Below, piece after piece: positions 44,979 to 53,926 of a stretch of 64,000 nt of DNA. The notes under the pieces were generated by a model, which did no database searches, was not told the DNA's origin, and saw only the letters and a program-made list of their open reading frames with translations. The stretch spans positions 124,001 to 188,000 of the forward strand of contig NZ_VCEI01000021.1 in NCBI RefSeq assembly GCF_005860765.1, in the 5' to 3' direction. The stretch is from Dyadobacter sediminis. Lineage in GTDB: Bacteria; Bacteroidota; Bacteroidia; Cytophagales; Spirosomataceae. How positions within the stretch are numbered: position 1 is the stretch's first letter; the number at the start of each line of letters is the position of its first letter. The translations under genes and the position numbers were made by a program.

Positions 44979-45611
44979 CTAGCTTCCAGGAGTCGGGCCC
45001 GGCTTTTTTTTGCTGTGGTAATACCGCGAGGACTTGGAAGTACTGCCGCATATCAGCGGATTGCACCATAATTTGGTGTTGTTTTTGGTGTGGTCAAGAA
45101 ATATCCAGCCGCATTTCCGGCATTCTTTTATTCTTTTTCTGTCGTCTTCCAGAAGCAGTCTGTATGTGTCTTTCAATACAAGCCAGATGGGTTTGTCCAG
45201 TGAAATTCCGGTATGCACGATGTCCGTTACGTATTGATCCTGATGAAATGAAACGCCGGTTTTCGACAAAGCTTCGGAAAGAAACAGATTGAATTTTTCA
45301 AGAACGAAAGTTTCCGGTCCGGTTCCGGCGGCAATGGCTGAAAACAGTGCATACATGGTTTCCCGCAGGTCAATGGCTTTTTCAAATGCTTTTGTAGCCT
45401 CTGAAATGTTTGTTTGTGCAAATTCCTGCAACGCTCCGAGTCCGGCTTCATCCAGCAATTCCATGCGCCGGCTCCATGTGATGATGTCGTCGTAAGCAGT
45501 AAGGTAATCATGGACATTCTCCACTTTCCGGTCACGGACGGTATTGATAAAGTGGAAAGGCAAAGTGCCGCCATCGAGCGTAATGGTTTCCAGCGTTCTT
45601 TTAATGGACAT
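44979..45611 (-). CDS. CGNR-type zinc-finger regulator with altered signature
   Basis: This 210-residue protein has an ABATE-like N-terminal domain (DGGTLPFHFINTVRDR...) and a C-terminal zinc-finger region: CRKCGWIFLDHTKNNTKLWC then CGSTSKSSRYY. In the family the second Cys pair is followed by CGN-R; here Cys-Gly is followed by Ser-Thr, so the name-giving Asn is lost while the four Cys remain. Members are putative transcription regulators. It is divergent from an EamA transporter gene (87 bp between starts), a common pairing that suggests it controls that transporter. Confidence 0.82.
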   Translation of the reverse strand: MSIKRTLETITLDGGTLPFHFINTVRDRKVENVHDYLTAYDDIITWSRRMELLDEAGLGALQEFAQTNISEATKAFEKAIDLRETMYALFSAIAAGTGPETFVLEKFNLFLSEALSKTGVSFHQDQYVTDIVHTGISLDKPIWLVLKDTYRLLLEDDRKRIKECRKCGWIFLDHTKNNTKLWCNPLICGSTSKSSRYYHSKKKPGPTPGS

Positions 45612-45634
45612 AACTTACCAGCTAAATAAATTTT

Positions 45635-45686
45635 GAACGTAATAAAAATACTATATTTTTACGATGTAAATGGTTTTGGAACGTAA
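45635..45686. promoter_or_regulatory. Direct repeats GAACGTAA in the CGNR/EamA divergent region
   Basis: GAACGTAA occurs at 45635-45642 and 45679-45686, 44 bp (about four helical turns) apart, each preceded by TTTT. The repeats are candidate operator sites for the divergent regulator. Confidence 0.35.
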
Positions 45687-45698
45687 GAATTTAAAGTT

Positions 45699-46628
45699 AT
45701 GCAAAGTAACAGCGAATCGCAATGGAAAGTTATACTTGCTTTTGTGGCCATTTACGTAATCTGGGGTACAACTTACATCGGAATTGCATTCGGTCTGGAC
45801 GGATTTCCGCCGTTCATTTTCTGTACCTTTCGTTTTTTTACAGCCGGATTGCTGCTCTTTCTTTATGCACGTTCTAAAAATAGCAGGGTTCCACCCCGGA
45901 AAATCATGTTTTCGTCTTCTGTAAGCGGCACCATTGCGCTGGTGGGCGGCTCCGGATTGGTAACCTGGGCGGAGCAGTATGTGGGACCGGGCCATGCCGC
46001 CACGATAATTGCCGCTGAGCCGTTTATGTTCATCTTGTTTGAGCGCAGCATGTGGCGTTATTATTTTTCACAAAAAACGGTTATTGCCGGATTGCTGCTT
46101 GGCTTTGCCGGACTTCTGCTGTTTTCTTCGGCCTCGGTTCCGAAAGCCGGCGCACAGGAAATGCAGCTGGCCGGAAACCTGGTGCTCATTCTGAGCGCCC
46201 TCTTATGGGTTTTGGGTTCTTTATACGGTAAAAAGACAAATACGGAAGCTTATTCCAACACCATGATCACCAGCATCCAGCTGATGGCAGCCGGAATTTT
46301 CAGTGCTTTTCTGGCTTTGATCACCGGCGAATGGGAACGTTTCAGTTTCAGCGGCATTTCAACTGCTTCATGGAGCGGGCTTGTTTATATGATCACCATG
46401 GGTTCCATGGTTGCTTTTCTGGCTTTTACATGGCTGATGACCATCCGGCCGCCTGCCCTGGTGAGCACGCATACGTATGTTAATCCGGTTGTAGCTGTTT
46501 TTACAGGCTGGCTGCTTGCAGGCGAAAATTTTTCCTGTATGCAGATCACCGGACTGGTCGTGATTCTGCTGGGCGTGCTGCTTACGAAATTCCCGGAATA
46601 CCGGAATGTGCGTTTATTTTCAAAATAA
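45699..46628 (+). CDS. EamA/DMT-family transporter
   Basis: This 309-residue protein has ten predicted membrane helices arranged as two EamA repeats. The first opens with VAIYVIWGTTYIGIAFGLDGFPPF, and the second includes GLVYMITMGSMVAFLAFTWLM and the conserved PVVAVFTGWLLAGE. EamA transporters export metabolites such as amino acids or drugs across the inner membrane. The substrate is unknown. It is divergently transcribed from the CGNR-like regulator. Confidence 0.92.
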   Translation: MQSNSESQWKVILAFVAIYVIWGTTYIGIAFGLDGFPPFIFCTFRFFTAGLLLFLYARSKNSRVPPRKIMFSSSVSGTIALVGGSGLVTWAEQYVGPGHAATIIAAEPFMFILFERSMWRYYFSQKTVIAGLLLGFAGLLLFSSASVPKAGAQEMQLAGNLVLILSALLWVLGSLYGKKTNTEAYSNTMITSIQLMAAGIFSAFLALITGEWERFSFSGISTASWSGLVYMITMGSMVAFLAFTWLMTIRPPALVSTHTYVNPVVAVFTGWLLAGENFSCMQITGLVVILLGVLLTKFPEYRNVRLFSK

Positions 46629-46702
46629 CTGTCGGTCACACTTCAAAAAGTTTAAAAAACTTCACTTTTACATAAAGATTGATAACTTTTGTGCTTTCAG
46701 TT

Positions 46703-46710
46703 TAACTTTG
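46703..46710 (+). promoter_or_regulatory. Putative -7 box (TAACTTTG)
   Basis: It matches TAnnTTTG, with a TTG 21 nt upstream as possible -33 element. It lies 43 nt before the ATG at 46754. Confidence 0.4.
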
Positions 46711-46753
46711 AAAATAGGAGCACCTCAGATTACAACATATTTTGTCAAAGAAA

Positions 46754-47122
46754 ATGGTAAAAACTTACAGATTTATAGCGCTGTTGGGTGACGGCAGGGA
46801 GCGTTTCAGCGACAAAGAACTTGATCAGGAATGGCCAACGGAGCCTGTCGTTATTGATGCTTATGGCTTCTCGGATGTTTACCGGTATGCAGGATATGTG
46901 TTTCTCAATGAAGAATGGTTTACCAAATACAGCAAAAACTGGCATGTGAGTTCGATGGAAATTGACAACTTGCTGGTTAATCTCGTAAGATACGCCGCCA
47001 ATGATTCCCAGTCCGAAAATCTGGTCAAAATCAAGGCATATCTTGAAACGCCGCCGGATACACTGGAGCAAGCTATTGACGTATGGAAAAGTTTCTATGA
47101 TCCTGCATTAAAAAGAATCTGA
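46754..47122 (+). CDS. Hypothetical protein, 122 residues
   Basis: I do not recognise a family. It starts MVKTYRFIALLGDGRERFSD at the ATG at 46754; an in-frame TTG lies 12 nt upstream. It has no signal peptide or membrane helix, and is a soluble protein rich in aromatic and acidic residues. It has its own candidate promoter and a repeat tract plus terminator downstream, so it is probably monocistronic. Confidence 0.7.
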   Translation: MVKTYRFIALLGDGRERFSDKELDQEWPTEPVVIDAYGFSDVYRYAGYVFLNEEWFTKYSKNWHVSSMEIDNLLVNLVRYAANDSQSENLVKIKAYLETPPDTLEQAIDVWKSFYDPALKRI

Positions 47123-47165
47123 TAATTTTCACAGCCAAACCGCCAATTTCCCGGAAATTCAAAGC

Positions 47166-47228
47166 AACAGCTAAAGGCTCAAAGCTAACAGCCAACAGCT
47201 AATAGCTAAAAGCTAACAGCCAACAGTC
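47166..47228 (+). repeat. Heptad repeat tract F (9 units)
   Basis: The consecutive 7-mers are AACAGCT, AAAGGCT, CAAAGCT, AACAGCC, AACAGCT, AATAGCT, AAAAGCT, AACAGCC, AACAGTC. It is the longest tract in the window and lies between two convergent genes, just before a terminator. Confidence 0.9.
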
Positions 47229-47242
47229 AACTACATATAAAT

Positions 47243-47284
47243 AAAAAAATGCTGTCAGGATCTATTTCCCGACAGCATTTTTTT
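47243..47284. terminator. Bidirectional terminator between convergent genes
   Basis: The 14-bp perfect stem has arms 47243-47256 and 47271-47284, core GCTGTC/GACAGC. Seven A and seven T at the base let it end transcription in both directions, for the 122-residue protein gene and for susD. Confidence 0.9.
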
Positions 47285-47301
47285 ATGCTTCCAAATGAAA
47301 A

Positions 47302-49080
47302 TCAGTTGTATCCCGGATTTTGTTTCAGCAACGGCGTTCCGTTCACCACACTCATATCAATCTGATATTGCGGAATCGGGAAATAGTTGTTTTTGCCGTT
47401 GATAAACTTGGCGCCAGCCAGATCCGTCGTCACTTTGGATTCGTAAGTGAAGAAATTGTTCAGGCTTTGTTCTGCAATTCCCCAGCGCACATAATCAAAG
47501 AAACGGTGTCCTTCCATCGCCAGTTCGATGCCCCGCTCAAAGTAAATGGCTTTCAAAACCTCGCTTTTTCCTTTTGCCGCCAAAGTGCCGGCCGGGTAAG
47601 GTTTGATCACATAATTCGCCGCCGGCGTTGTGGAAAATCCGGCAAGCGGGTTGCTGTTGTCGATGTACTTGTAAAGCCAGCCCGATTTGTCCGCTGCCCT
47701 TATCCGGATGCGGTTGACATATTCTTCTGCTTTTGCAAGGCTTCCTGCATTGGCTTCGGCCTCGGCAGCCATCAACAGCACATCGGCAAACCGGATAACG
47801 AGCACATTAATTGCATTTCCCGGTGCCCATGAGCTGAGGTCGGCATAGAGATCCTGCGTTTTTTGCCGGTGAATATTCTTTTTCGGCGCATATGGGCCTC
47901 CGTAAGCCTGATCGCGGACCCAGTTCATTCCGGGAAACAAACCCCAGTCATGGTAAGGAACATCGCGGCGGCCAACGGTCCAGTCAAGGCGGGGATCAAG
48001 CGGGCCGGGATCAGCTGTGAACGGTGCTGCGGAAGTAAGTTTCAGATCGCTTTTCACGGCATGACTGTTGAAATCGTTGATGTAAGGCAAGCCATTAGCA
48101 TCCGTCCGGTACGAATTGACAAGCATCTGAGTCGGCTGAAAAAAGCCGCAGCAGGCAAAAGGTGCACCCGTTCCGTAAGGAAAGTTCAGCATGCCGCCCA
48201 TGTTCGCGTTCGTAATGTCCAGTGTTCCGTCATTGGCCACCATCTGGATGGCAAAAACGGATTCTGCATTGTTTTTGGTAGCCGCATCAAAATTGTCCTT
48301 GAAAGAAACCAGATCGTATTTCAGGCCGTTGCTTGTAACGCCGCTGCTGATCACTTCCGTAAATACCGGAATCGCTTCTGCAAATTTCTTTTCATACAAA
48401 TACGTTTTGCCCAGATATGCGCCCGCAGCCCACTTGTTAGCCCTTCCGACCAGTGTTTGCGTTGCCGGAAGTTTTTCATAAGCCGCCCTGAAATCCGCTT
48501 CGATCATCGGCCAGATATCCTTGTCATTTGGCTGGTTGAAAACCGTTGTAGTTTCGTCGATCCATGGAACCATGTTCCACATTTTCTTAAGTTCAAAATA
48601 ATAATGGCCTCTTAGAAAACGCGCCTGACCTTCCATATTGGCTTTTTCCGCATCAGAAACGCCTTCCAGTGAAGCCAGTAATTTAAGTACGGCATTGGTC
48701 CGGGAAACGCCTTCGTATAACGCTCTCCATTTTGTGTTGAAAAAACCGTTTTCCGCTCCGGTACTGAACGTGGCAATGGTGTTGATCGGAGTCTGGTCGC
48801 CGCCGTCGCTTCCCTTGTGCGCCTCGCCGCCGGGAATGGAACCGTAAACCCAGTTGTCGGGCGGCGCTTCCCAGCCGTTTCCGCCGTTGAAATCACCTTG
48901 CCCGTCCAGTGCGGCATAGGCGCCGGTCAGCAGTCCGTTAATCCCTTTTTCGTTTGCAAGCACTTCATCGCTCAGCGCACCCAAAGCGGGCTGATCTAAA
49001 AAATCGTCTTTACATGCCTGCAGAACCGGAAATCCTGCCATCAAACAAAGAACGATCCAATGCTGGATTCTCTTTTTCAT
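47302..49080 (-). CDS. SusD/RagB-family nutrient-binding lipoprotein
   Basis: This 592-residue protein has a signal peptide and lipobox (VLQAC) after the ATG at 49080. DDFLDQPALGALSDEVLAN and the TPR-like ARFLRGHYYFELKKMWNMVPW follow, the classic SusD start. The C-terminal region has LAMEGHRFFDYVRWG and NYFPIPQYQIDM. SusD proteins sit on the cell surface as the lid of the SusC channel. It is 19 bp downstream of its SusC partner and is the last gene of the sigma-FecR-SusC-SusD run. No glycanase or other enzyme follows. Confidence 0.95.
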   Translation of the reverse strand: MKKRIQHWIVLCLMAGFPVLQACKDDFLDQPALGALSDEVLANEKGINGLLTGAYAALDGQGDFNGGNGWEAPPDNWVYGSIPGGEAHKGSDGGDQTPINTIATFSTGAENGFFNTKWRALYEGVSRTNAVLKLLASLEGVSDAEKANMEGQARFLRGHYYFELKKMWNMVPWIDETTTVFNQPNDKDIWPMIEADFRAAYEKLPATQTLVGRANKWAAGAYLGKTYLYEKKFAEAIPVFTEVISSGVTSNGLKYDLVSFKDNFDAATKNNAESVFAIQMVANDGTLDITNANMGGMLNFPYGTGAPFACCGFFQPTQMLVNSYRTDANGLPYINDFNSHAVKSDLKLTSAAPFTADPGPLDPRLDWTVGRRDVPYHDWGLFPGMNWVRDQAYGGPYAPKKNIHRQKTQDLYADLSSWAPGNAINVLVIRFADVLLMAAEAEANAGSLAKAEEYVNRIRIRAADKSGWLYKYIDNSNPLAGFSTTPAANYVIKPYPAGTLAAKGKSEVLKAIYFERGIELAMEGHRFFDYVRWGIAEQSLNNFFTYESKVTTDLAGAKFINGKNNYFPIPQYQIDMSVVNGTPLLKQNPGYN

Positions 49081-49099
49081 ATCGTGTCTCGGATAAATG

Positions 49100-52000
49100 T
49101 TAAAAAGTAAGATTAATGCCCACCGTATATTGTCTGGAAGAAGGGTAGGAGCCTTCATCCAGTCCGAATACCGTCGGACTGTTTCCTGAATTTCTGCTGA
49201 CTTCCGGATCGAGGCCGGAATAGCCGGTGATTGTAAATAGGTTGGTTGCCTGAAGATAAATGCGGAACTGCTGCGTTTTGATCTTTTTCAGAAATGCCGG
49301 AGAAAACGTGTAGCCAAGCTGAATATTCCTTGCCCGCAGATAAGATCCGTCTTCTACGAAATAGGAATTGGGAACATTGATCGTACTGAAAGAGCTTGAA
49401 TTTTCCTGGATCGGCGCTTTGGCATTGTGGTTTTCGGGTGTCCAGGAATCGTAAAGTGCAGTTTTGCTTTTTGCTCCGGAACGCGACGAGTTGAAATCGC
49501 TCCACCAGCGTGTCTGGTTCCAGATCTCATTTCCCTGAACGCCGTACAGGAACATACTGAAGTCAAATTGTTTGTAATTAAATCCAAGGTTCAGTCCGTA
49601 GCTAAAATCCGGGTTCGGATTGCCGAGCATGGTGCGGTCGGCAGAGGTAATCTGGCCATCACCGTTGCTGTTTTCATAACGGAATCGTCCTGGCGCAGCG
49701 CCGTCCTGATATACGGCATTTGCATCGCCGGTCTGCTGCACAGCCTGCGCGTTGGCAGCGGCAATTTCTTCATCCGAATTCCAGAAGCCGATTACTTTAT
49801 AGCCAAAAAACTGACCGATCGAGTTTCCGACCTGATTGCGGACGATGGAAGAACCATTGAACCCGCGGGCTTCCAGGTCAAAATAATTGCTGCTGTTCGT
49901 TACTTTCAGGATCTTGTTGTTGTAAGTCGTAAAAGTAAGCGTTGCGTTCATTTTAAGGTCTTGTCCAAGATCAAAACGCGAGTTAAGCTGCAGATCAATC
50001 CCTTTGTTTTTCATTTGACCGATATTCACGAAAGGGACCGTTCCGCCACCAGCTGTGCCGATCAGGGACGGGTTAAAAAGAAGGTCCTTGATTTCCTTGA
50101 CGTAATAATCTGCAATCAGGTCCAGCCTGCCTTTGAAGAAAGTGGCATCAATCCCAATGTTCGTACTGATGTTTTTTTCCCAGACTGCATCCGGATTTCC
50201 GATCTGGCTTTTTTCAAATCCTTCCAATGCGCCGTTGCCGCTGGTTCCGCCGAGGTCATAATAAGAACTGCGGCGGTTGGAGCTGTAAGTCGTGAATGCG
50301 TTTCCTGTATTTACGTTGATCTGATTCCCCATAACGCCATAATTAGCACGCAGTTTCAGGTCGTCGAGCCAACTGATGCCTTTCATGAAGTTTTCCTGTG
50401 AAATTCTCCATCCGGCACTCACAGCCGGGAACAAACCATATCGTTCATTGATGAATTTGGAAGAACCGTCTCTTCTTAAAACCGCGCCGAACAGGTATTT
50501 GTCATTGTAAATGTAATCCAGTCTTCCGATCAGGGAAAAAAGGGCATCGGCATTGCGGCTGCTGTAATTGCTTCTTGTTCCCGAGCCGGTCCCGAGATTC
50601 ATGTAGTTTGGATCAAAAGAAAAATAACCCTGTGTATCGCCGCCAAGTTCGTAACTCTTGCCACTATACGCTTCTGTTCCGGCAATGACTGTAAGGTCGT
50701 GCTTCTGCATGGTCTTGTGGAATGTGACAAGGTTTGTCCACGTCCAGTTGAAGCCTGAGTAAGCGCTTTCCGAATACGTATTGGTGTTGCTGTTTTCCTT
50801 GTTTTCGTAAGTCGGAAAAGCAAAGGAACGCGATCTGCCGGAGTAGTTCTCTCCGCCCAGGCTGGTTCTCAGCGTAAAGTTTTTGAACAGATCTACTTCT
50901 GCAAATACATTGCCGAAAAGGCGGTTGTCAAGTCCTTTGTTGTATCGGGTACGGTCACGCATGGCCACCGGGTTAAACGCATCGCCCATGCCGGAAGCAC
51001 GGCTGCCTGCATAATTGCCCATAATATCGTAAACCGGTATAATCGGCTGCATACGGAAAGAAAATGCTATAGCCGAGCCGCCATCCGAAAGGGCTGTTTT
51101 CGGATTGTCTGTAATGGAGTAAGCCAGGTTTTCGCCGATGCGGATGTGCTTGCCGATGTTATACTGGCTGTTGGAGCGGATGGTGTACCTTTTCAGATAT
51201 GTGTTCGTCAGCGCACCTTCCTGATTGAAATAATTTAATGAAAACAGATAGTTGCCCTGGTCGCTTCCGCCGCTCAGTGATATGTTGTGACTTGTGGAAG
51301 GTGCCGGTTTGAATATTTCATGAAACCAGTCGGTACCCGCTTTGTTCGCCTTTACAATCTGGTTGAACGTGTTGAAATCGTCCACGGAAGTATAGTTCGG
51401 GTTGACGTAATACAAGTCCGGGTTTGTGGCCGGATCGCCTTCTTTGGCACCGGTCGGCAAAATGTAATCCGGAAGAACCGGCGTTGCGCCGTGGCCATAC
51501 TGATCATCGCCAACGGGCAGGCCGGAATTTTTCTGAACCTGAAATTTCAGCTGCGCCTGTTCCATCGGGTTCAGTGTATTCCAGACATTCCCTTTCGGCG
51601 GCGTTTGTACGCCATACCATGCGCTGTAATTCACTTTTACCTTGTCTTTGCCTTTTTTGGTTGTAATAATGATTACACCGTTGGCTGCACGCGAACCGTA
51701 AATCGAAGCAGAGCCGGCGTCTTTCAGGACCTGCATGCTTGCAATGTCATTGGAGTTCAGGTCAGCAATAGAAGTGGTCGGAACGCCGTCGATTACATAA
51801 AGCGGCGAGTTATTTCCGAATGTGTTCAGACCGCGGATACGAACCTGCGGCGTTTCGCCCGGCTGTCCGGAACCGATGATCGTGACGCCGGATGCGCGTC
51901 CCTGCAACTGATTGGCAACCTGTGCGTCCGGCGTTTGTTTCAGCTGCTCCACGTCCACAACAGAAACGGCACCGATCAGGTCCTTTTTACGCTGTGCGCC

Positions 52001-52663
52001 GTAACCCGTCACCACCAGTTCCGAAAGCGTGGAAACGTCGGGCAGCAGCTTAATGTCCAGTGCAGTCCGCGTGCCAACCATTACTTCCTGCGCGGTAAAA
52101 CCGATAAAACTGAAAATAAGAATGGATTCATCGCCGGCAACGTCAATGCTGTAATTGCCTTCGAGGTCCGTCATGGTTCCGTCATTGGTTCCTTTTACCC
52201 GGATCGCAACGGACGGCAAAGCTTCGCCTTTGTCATCGGTAACCTTGCCTTTTACGGGCCGCAAGGCTGCCTGTGCTGTTTCTGCTGCGGATTCCTGCAC
52301 TTTCTCTGCTGCCGTTTTTTCCGTAACCCCGATCATGTTGCCGACCTGACTGAATTCCAGCGACGTTTGTTTTTCAATGAGTTTCAGAATAGCCGGAACA
52401 GGCAAGCCCATGGCATAAAGCGTTACCTGCGGTGCATTCCGCAGCATTTTTTCGTCAAAAGCAAACGTAACGCCGGTCTGCTGTTCGATCTGCCTGAATA
52501 CCGTTTTGACCTTCGTCTGCTTTACATCCATGTTGACACGCTGAGCCTCTGTGGTGCCGGCCATCAGCAAGGCCGTACTCAGCATGTTTATGCCCAGAAT
52601 AAGCGTAGAAATGCGCATACATTTTTTGAATAAGGGAATTCCCTTATGGTAATAATTCACCAT
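49100..52663 (-). CDS. SusC/RagA-type TonB-dependent transducer with STN domain
   Basis: This 1187-residue protein has an N-terminal signal (to ~40), then an STN secretin/TonB domain (about 45-115: VKTVFRQIEQQTGVTFAFDEKML). A carboxypeptidase-like domain, the plug (VVTGYGAQRKKDLIGAVSVVD, SIYGSRAANGVIIITTKKG) and the barrel follow. The STN domain is the part that passes a substrate signal to a FecR anti-sigma protein. FecR and sigma genes lie just upstream, so this is a self-regulating uptake system. Substrate unknown. Confidence 0.96.
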   Translation of the reverse strand: MVNYYHKGIPLFKKCMRISTLILGINMLSTALLMAGTTEAQRVNMDVKQTKVKTVFRQIEQQTGVTFAFDEKMLRNAPQVTLYAMGLPVPAILKLIEKQTSLEFSQVGNMIGVTEKTAAEKVQESAAETAQAALRPVKGKVTDDKGEALPSVAIRVKGTNDGTMTDLEGNYSIDVAGDESILIFSFIGFTAQEVMVGTRTALDIKLLPDVSTLSELVVTGYGAQRKKDLIGAVSVVDVEQLKQTPDAQVANQLQGRASGVTIIGSGQPGETPQVRIRGLNTFGNNSPLYVIDGVPTTSIADLNSNDIASMQVLKDAGSASIYGSRAANGVIIITTKKGKDKVKVNYSAWYGVQTPPKGNVWNTLNPMEQAQLKFQVQKNSGLPVGDDQYGHGATPVLPDYILPTGAKEGDPATNPDLYYVNPNYTSVDDFNTFNQIVKANKAGTDWFHEIFKPAPSTSHNISLSGGSDQGNYLFSLNYFNQEGALTNTYLKRYTIRSNSQYNIGKHIRIGENLAYSITDNPKTALSDGGSAIAFSFRMQPIIPVYDIMGNYAGSRASGMGDAFNPVAMRDRTRYNKGLDNRLFGNVFAEVDLFKNFTLRTSLGGENYSGRSRSFAFPTYENKENSNTNTYSESAYSGFNWTWTNLVTFHKTMQKHDLTVIAGTEAYSGKSYELGGDTQGYFSFDPNYMNLGTGSGTRSNYSSRNADALFSLIGRLDYIYNDKYLFGAVLRRDGSSKFINERYGLFPAVSAGWRISQENFMKGISWLDDLKLRANYGVMGNQINVNTGNAFTTYSSNRRSSYYDLGGTSGNGALEGFEKSQIGNPDAVWEKNISTNIGIDATFFKGRLDLIADYYVKEIKDLLFNPSLIGTAGGGTVPFVNIGQMKNKGIDLQLNSRFDLGQDLKMNATLTFTTYNNKILKVTNSSNYFDLEARGFNGSSIVRNQVGNSIGQFFGYKVIGFWNSDEEIAAANAQAVQQTGDANAVYQDGAAPGRFRYENSNGDGQITSADRTMLGNPNPDFSYGLNLGFNYKQFDFSMFLYGVQGNEIWNQTRWWSDFNSSRSGAKSKTALYDSWTPENHNAKAPIQENSSSFSTINVPNSYFVEDGSYLRARNIQLGYTFSPAFLKKIKTQQFRIYLQATNLFTITGYSGLDPEVSRNSGNSPTVFGLDEGSYPSSRQYTVGINLTF

Positions 52664-52831
52664 ATTTGTCTGATGTTTAAGGTGTAAACTGTTAAACTCT
52701 TTCCTTTCCTGCTACTCATGGTTCCAAGCATTGCATAGCGGACGGGATGATCATTGCCGGGGACATTTGCCGTGTCTCCGGTATTTTACGAGCTTGCCTT
52801 CCTTGAAAACAACCCGTCTTTTTGCGCGCTC

Positions 52832-53806
52832 TTATCTGATTACTATGGTGCTGTCGTTTAATTGTGAGTAATTGAATTTCTTTGAAAAGCTCATTACTTT
52901 CAGTACGTCGGTTATCGGCTGGTTATCCAGTGTAAATGAAATTTTCTCTGTTGAGAGATTTTCTTTTTCTATGATGATATGCTTTCTGTATTTTCTTTCA
53001 AGCACGTTAAAAACCTCGGATAACAGCTCGTCCTCGAAAACCAGGCGGTTGTCTTTCCATGATGCAATGGCCGGCTTGCTGATTTCAGCCACCTGGATTT
53101 TTGCTGTTTTTTCGGGAAGTACCGCCTGTTCGGCAGGCAGCAGCAGCAATGCCGGCGATTCCGGTTTGTCACGAAGCGTCACGCCGACTTTCCCCGTCTT
53201 GACGGAGACTTTGATGTGGCGGTCGTTTTTGTAAGCCTTTACGTCAAATGAAGTTCCGAGTACGGTAATATCCAGCTTTTTGGCATGCACGACAAACGGC
53301 TTTCCGGACAAATGCACAATATCAAAAAACGCCTGCCCTTCCTTTAATACAACTTCTCTGGTTTTTCCTGCAAAATGATCGGGATAACGCATGCTGGAAC
53401 CGGCATTCAGCCATACCGACGATCCGTCGGGCAAGTGTACTTTCAGCGTTTTGCCCAAAGGCGCCTGCACCAGATGCATTTCCGGACTGGCCGGTTTATG
53501 GCTGTTTGTCCAGAACAAAAATCCTGCGATGATCAATGCGGCTGCTGCCGTTGTCCAGTTTACCAGTCTTTTCAGCAATATCCAGTCCGGATTTCGGTTT
53601 CCGGGCTGCTGCATGGCTTTCAGCCCGGACAGCATGCGTTTTTTTATTTCATCAGCAGTTTCGGGATTGTTGGTAAAAACCGTTTCCGGTGGCTGTTCAT
53701 CGGAAGCCATTTGGTCGTACCAATCATGTAAAATCTTTTTTTCTTCCTCCGAGGCCGTTCCGCTCACGAATTTTCCAGCAAGCTGCCTGATGTATTCCTG
53801 TGTCAT
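52832..53806 (-). CDS. FecR-family anti-sigma/sigma-regulator
   Basis: This 324-residue protein has a cytoplasmic N-terminal helical domain (MTQEYIRQLAGKFVSGTASEEEKK), one membrane helix (about 87-105), then the periplasmic FecR domain (LPDGSSVWLNAGSSMRYP, REVVLKEGQAFFDI, VLGTSFDVKAY). The C-terminal STN-like DUF4974 part ends at residue 324. It receives the signal from the STN domain of the SusC receptor downstream and controls the ECF sigma factor upstream. It lies 168 bp before that SusC gene and 120 bp after the sigma gene. Confidence 0.94.
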   Translation of the reverse strand: MTQEYIRQLAGKFVSGTASEEEKKILHDWYDQMASDEQPPETVFTNNPETADEIKKRMLSGLKAMQQPGNRNPDWILLKRLVNWTTAAAALIIAGFLFWTNSHKPASPEMHLVQAPLGKTLKVHLPDGSSVWLNAGSSMRYPDHFAGKTREVVLKEGQAFFDIVHLSGKPFVVHAKKLDITVLGTSFDVKAYKNDRHIKVSVKTGKVGVTLRDKPESPALLLLPAEQAVLPEKTAKIQVAEISKPAIASWKDNRLVFEDELLSEVFNVLERKYRKHIIIEKENLSTEKISFTLDNQPITDVLKVMSFSKKFNYSQLNDSTIVIR

Positions 53807-53926
53807 TGCAAAGCGGATTTAGCCTTTGCATTACTTAGAGTAGGAATTCTTGTAAAACCCCTTAGTTGAAAATATAAAAACAGGGATTTTTGTTAAAGCC
53901 AATTAAAATTTGGGATAAAAGGAGGT

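Noticed and set aside
51287-52633. 448-codon open frame on the plus strand
   Set aside because: It is wholly antisense to the SusC(STN) gene, whose protein has full family motifs. The antisense translation is Cys/Arg/Phe-rich with no domain.
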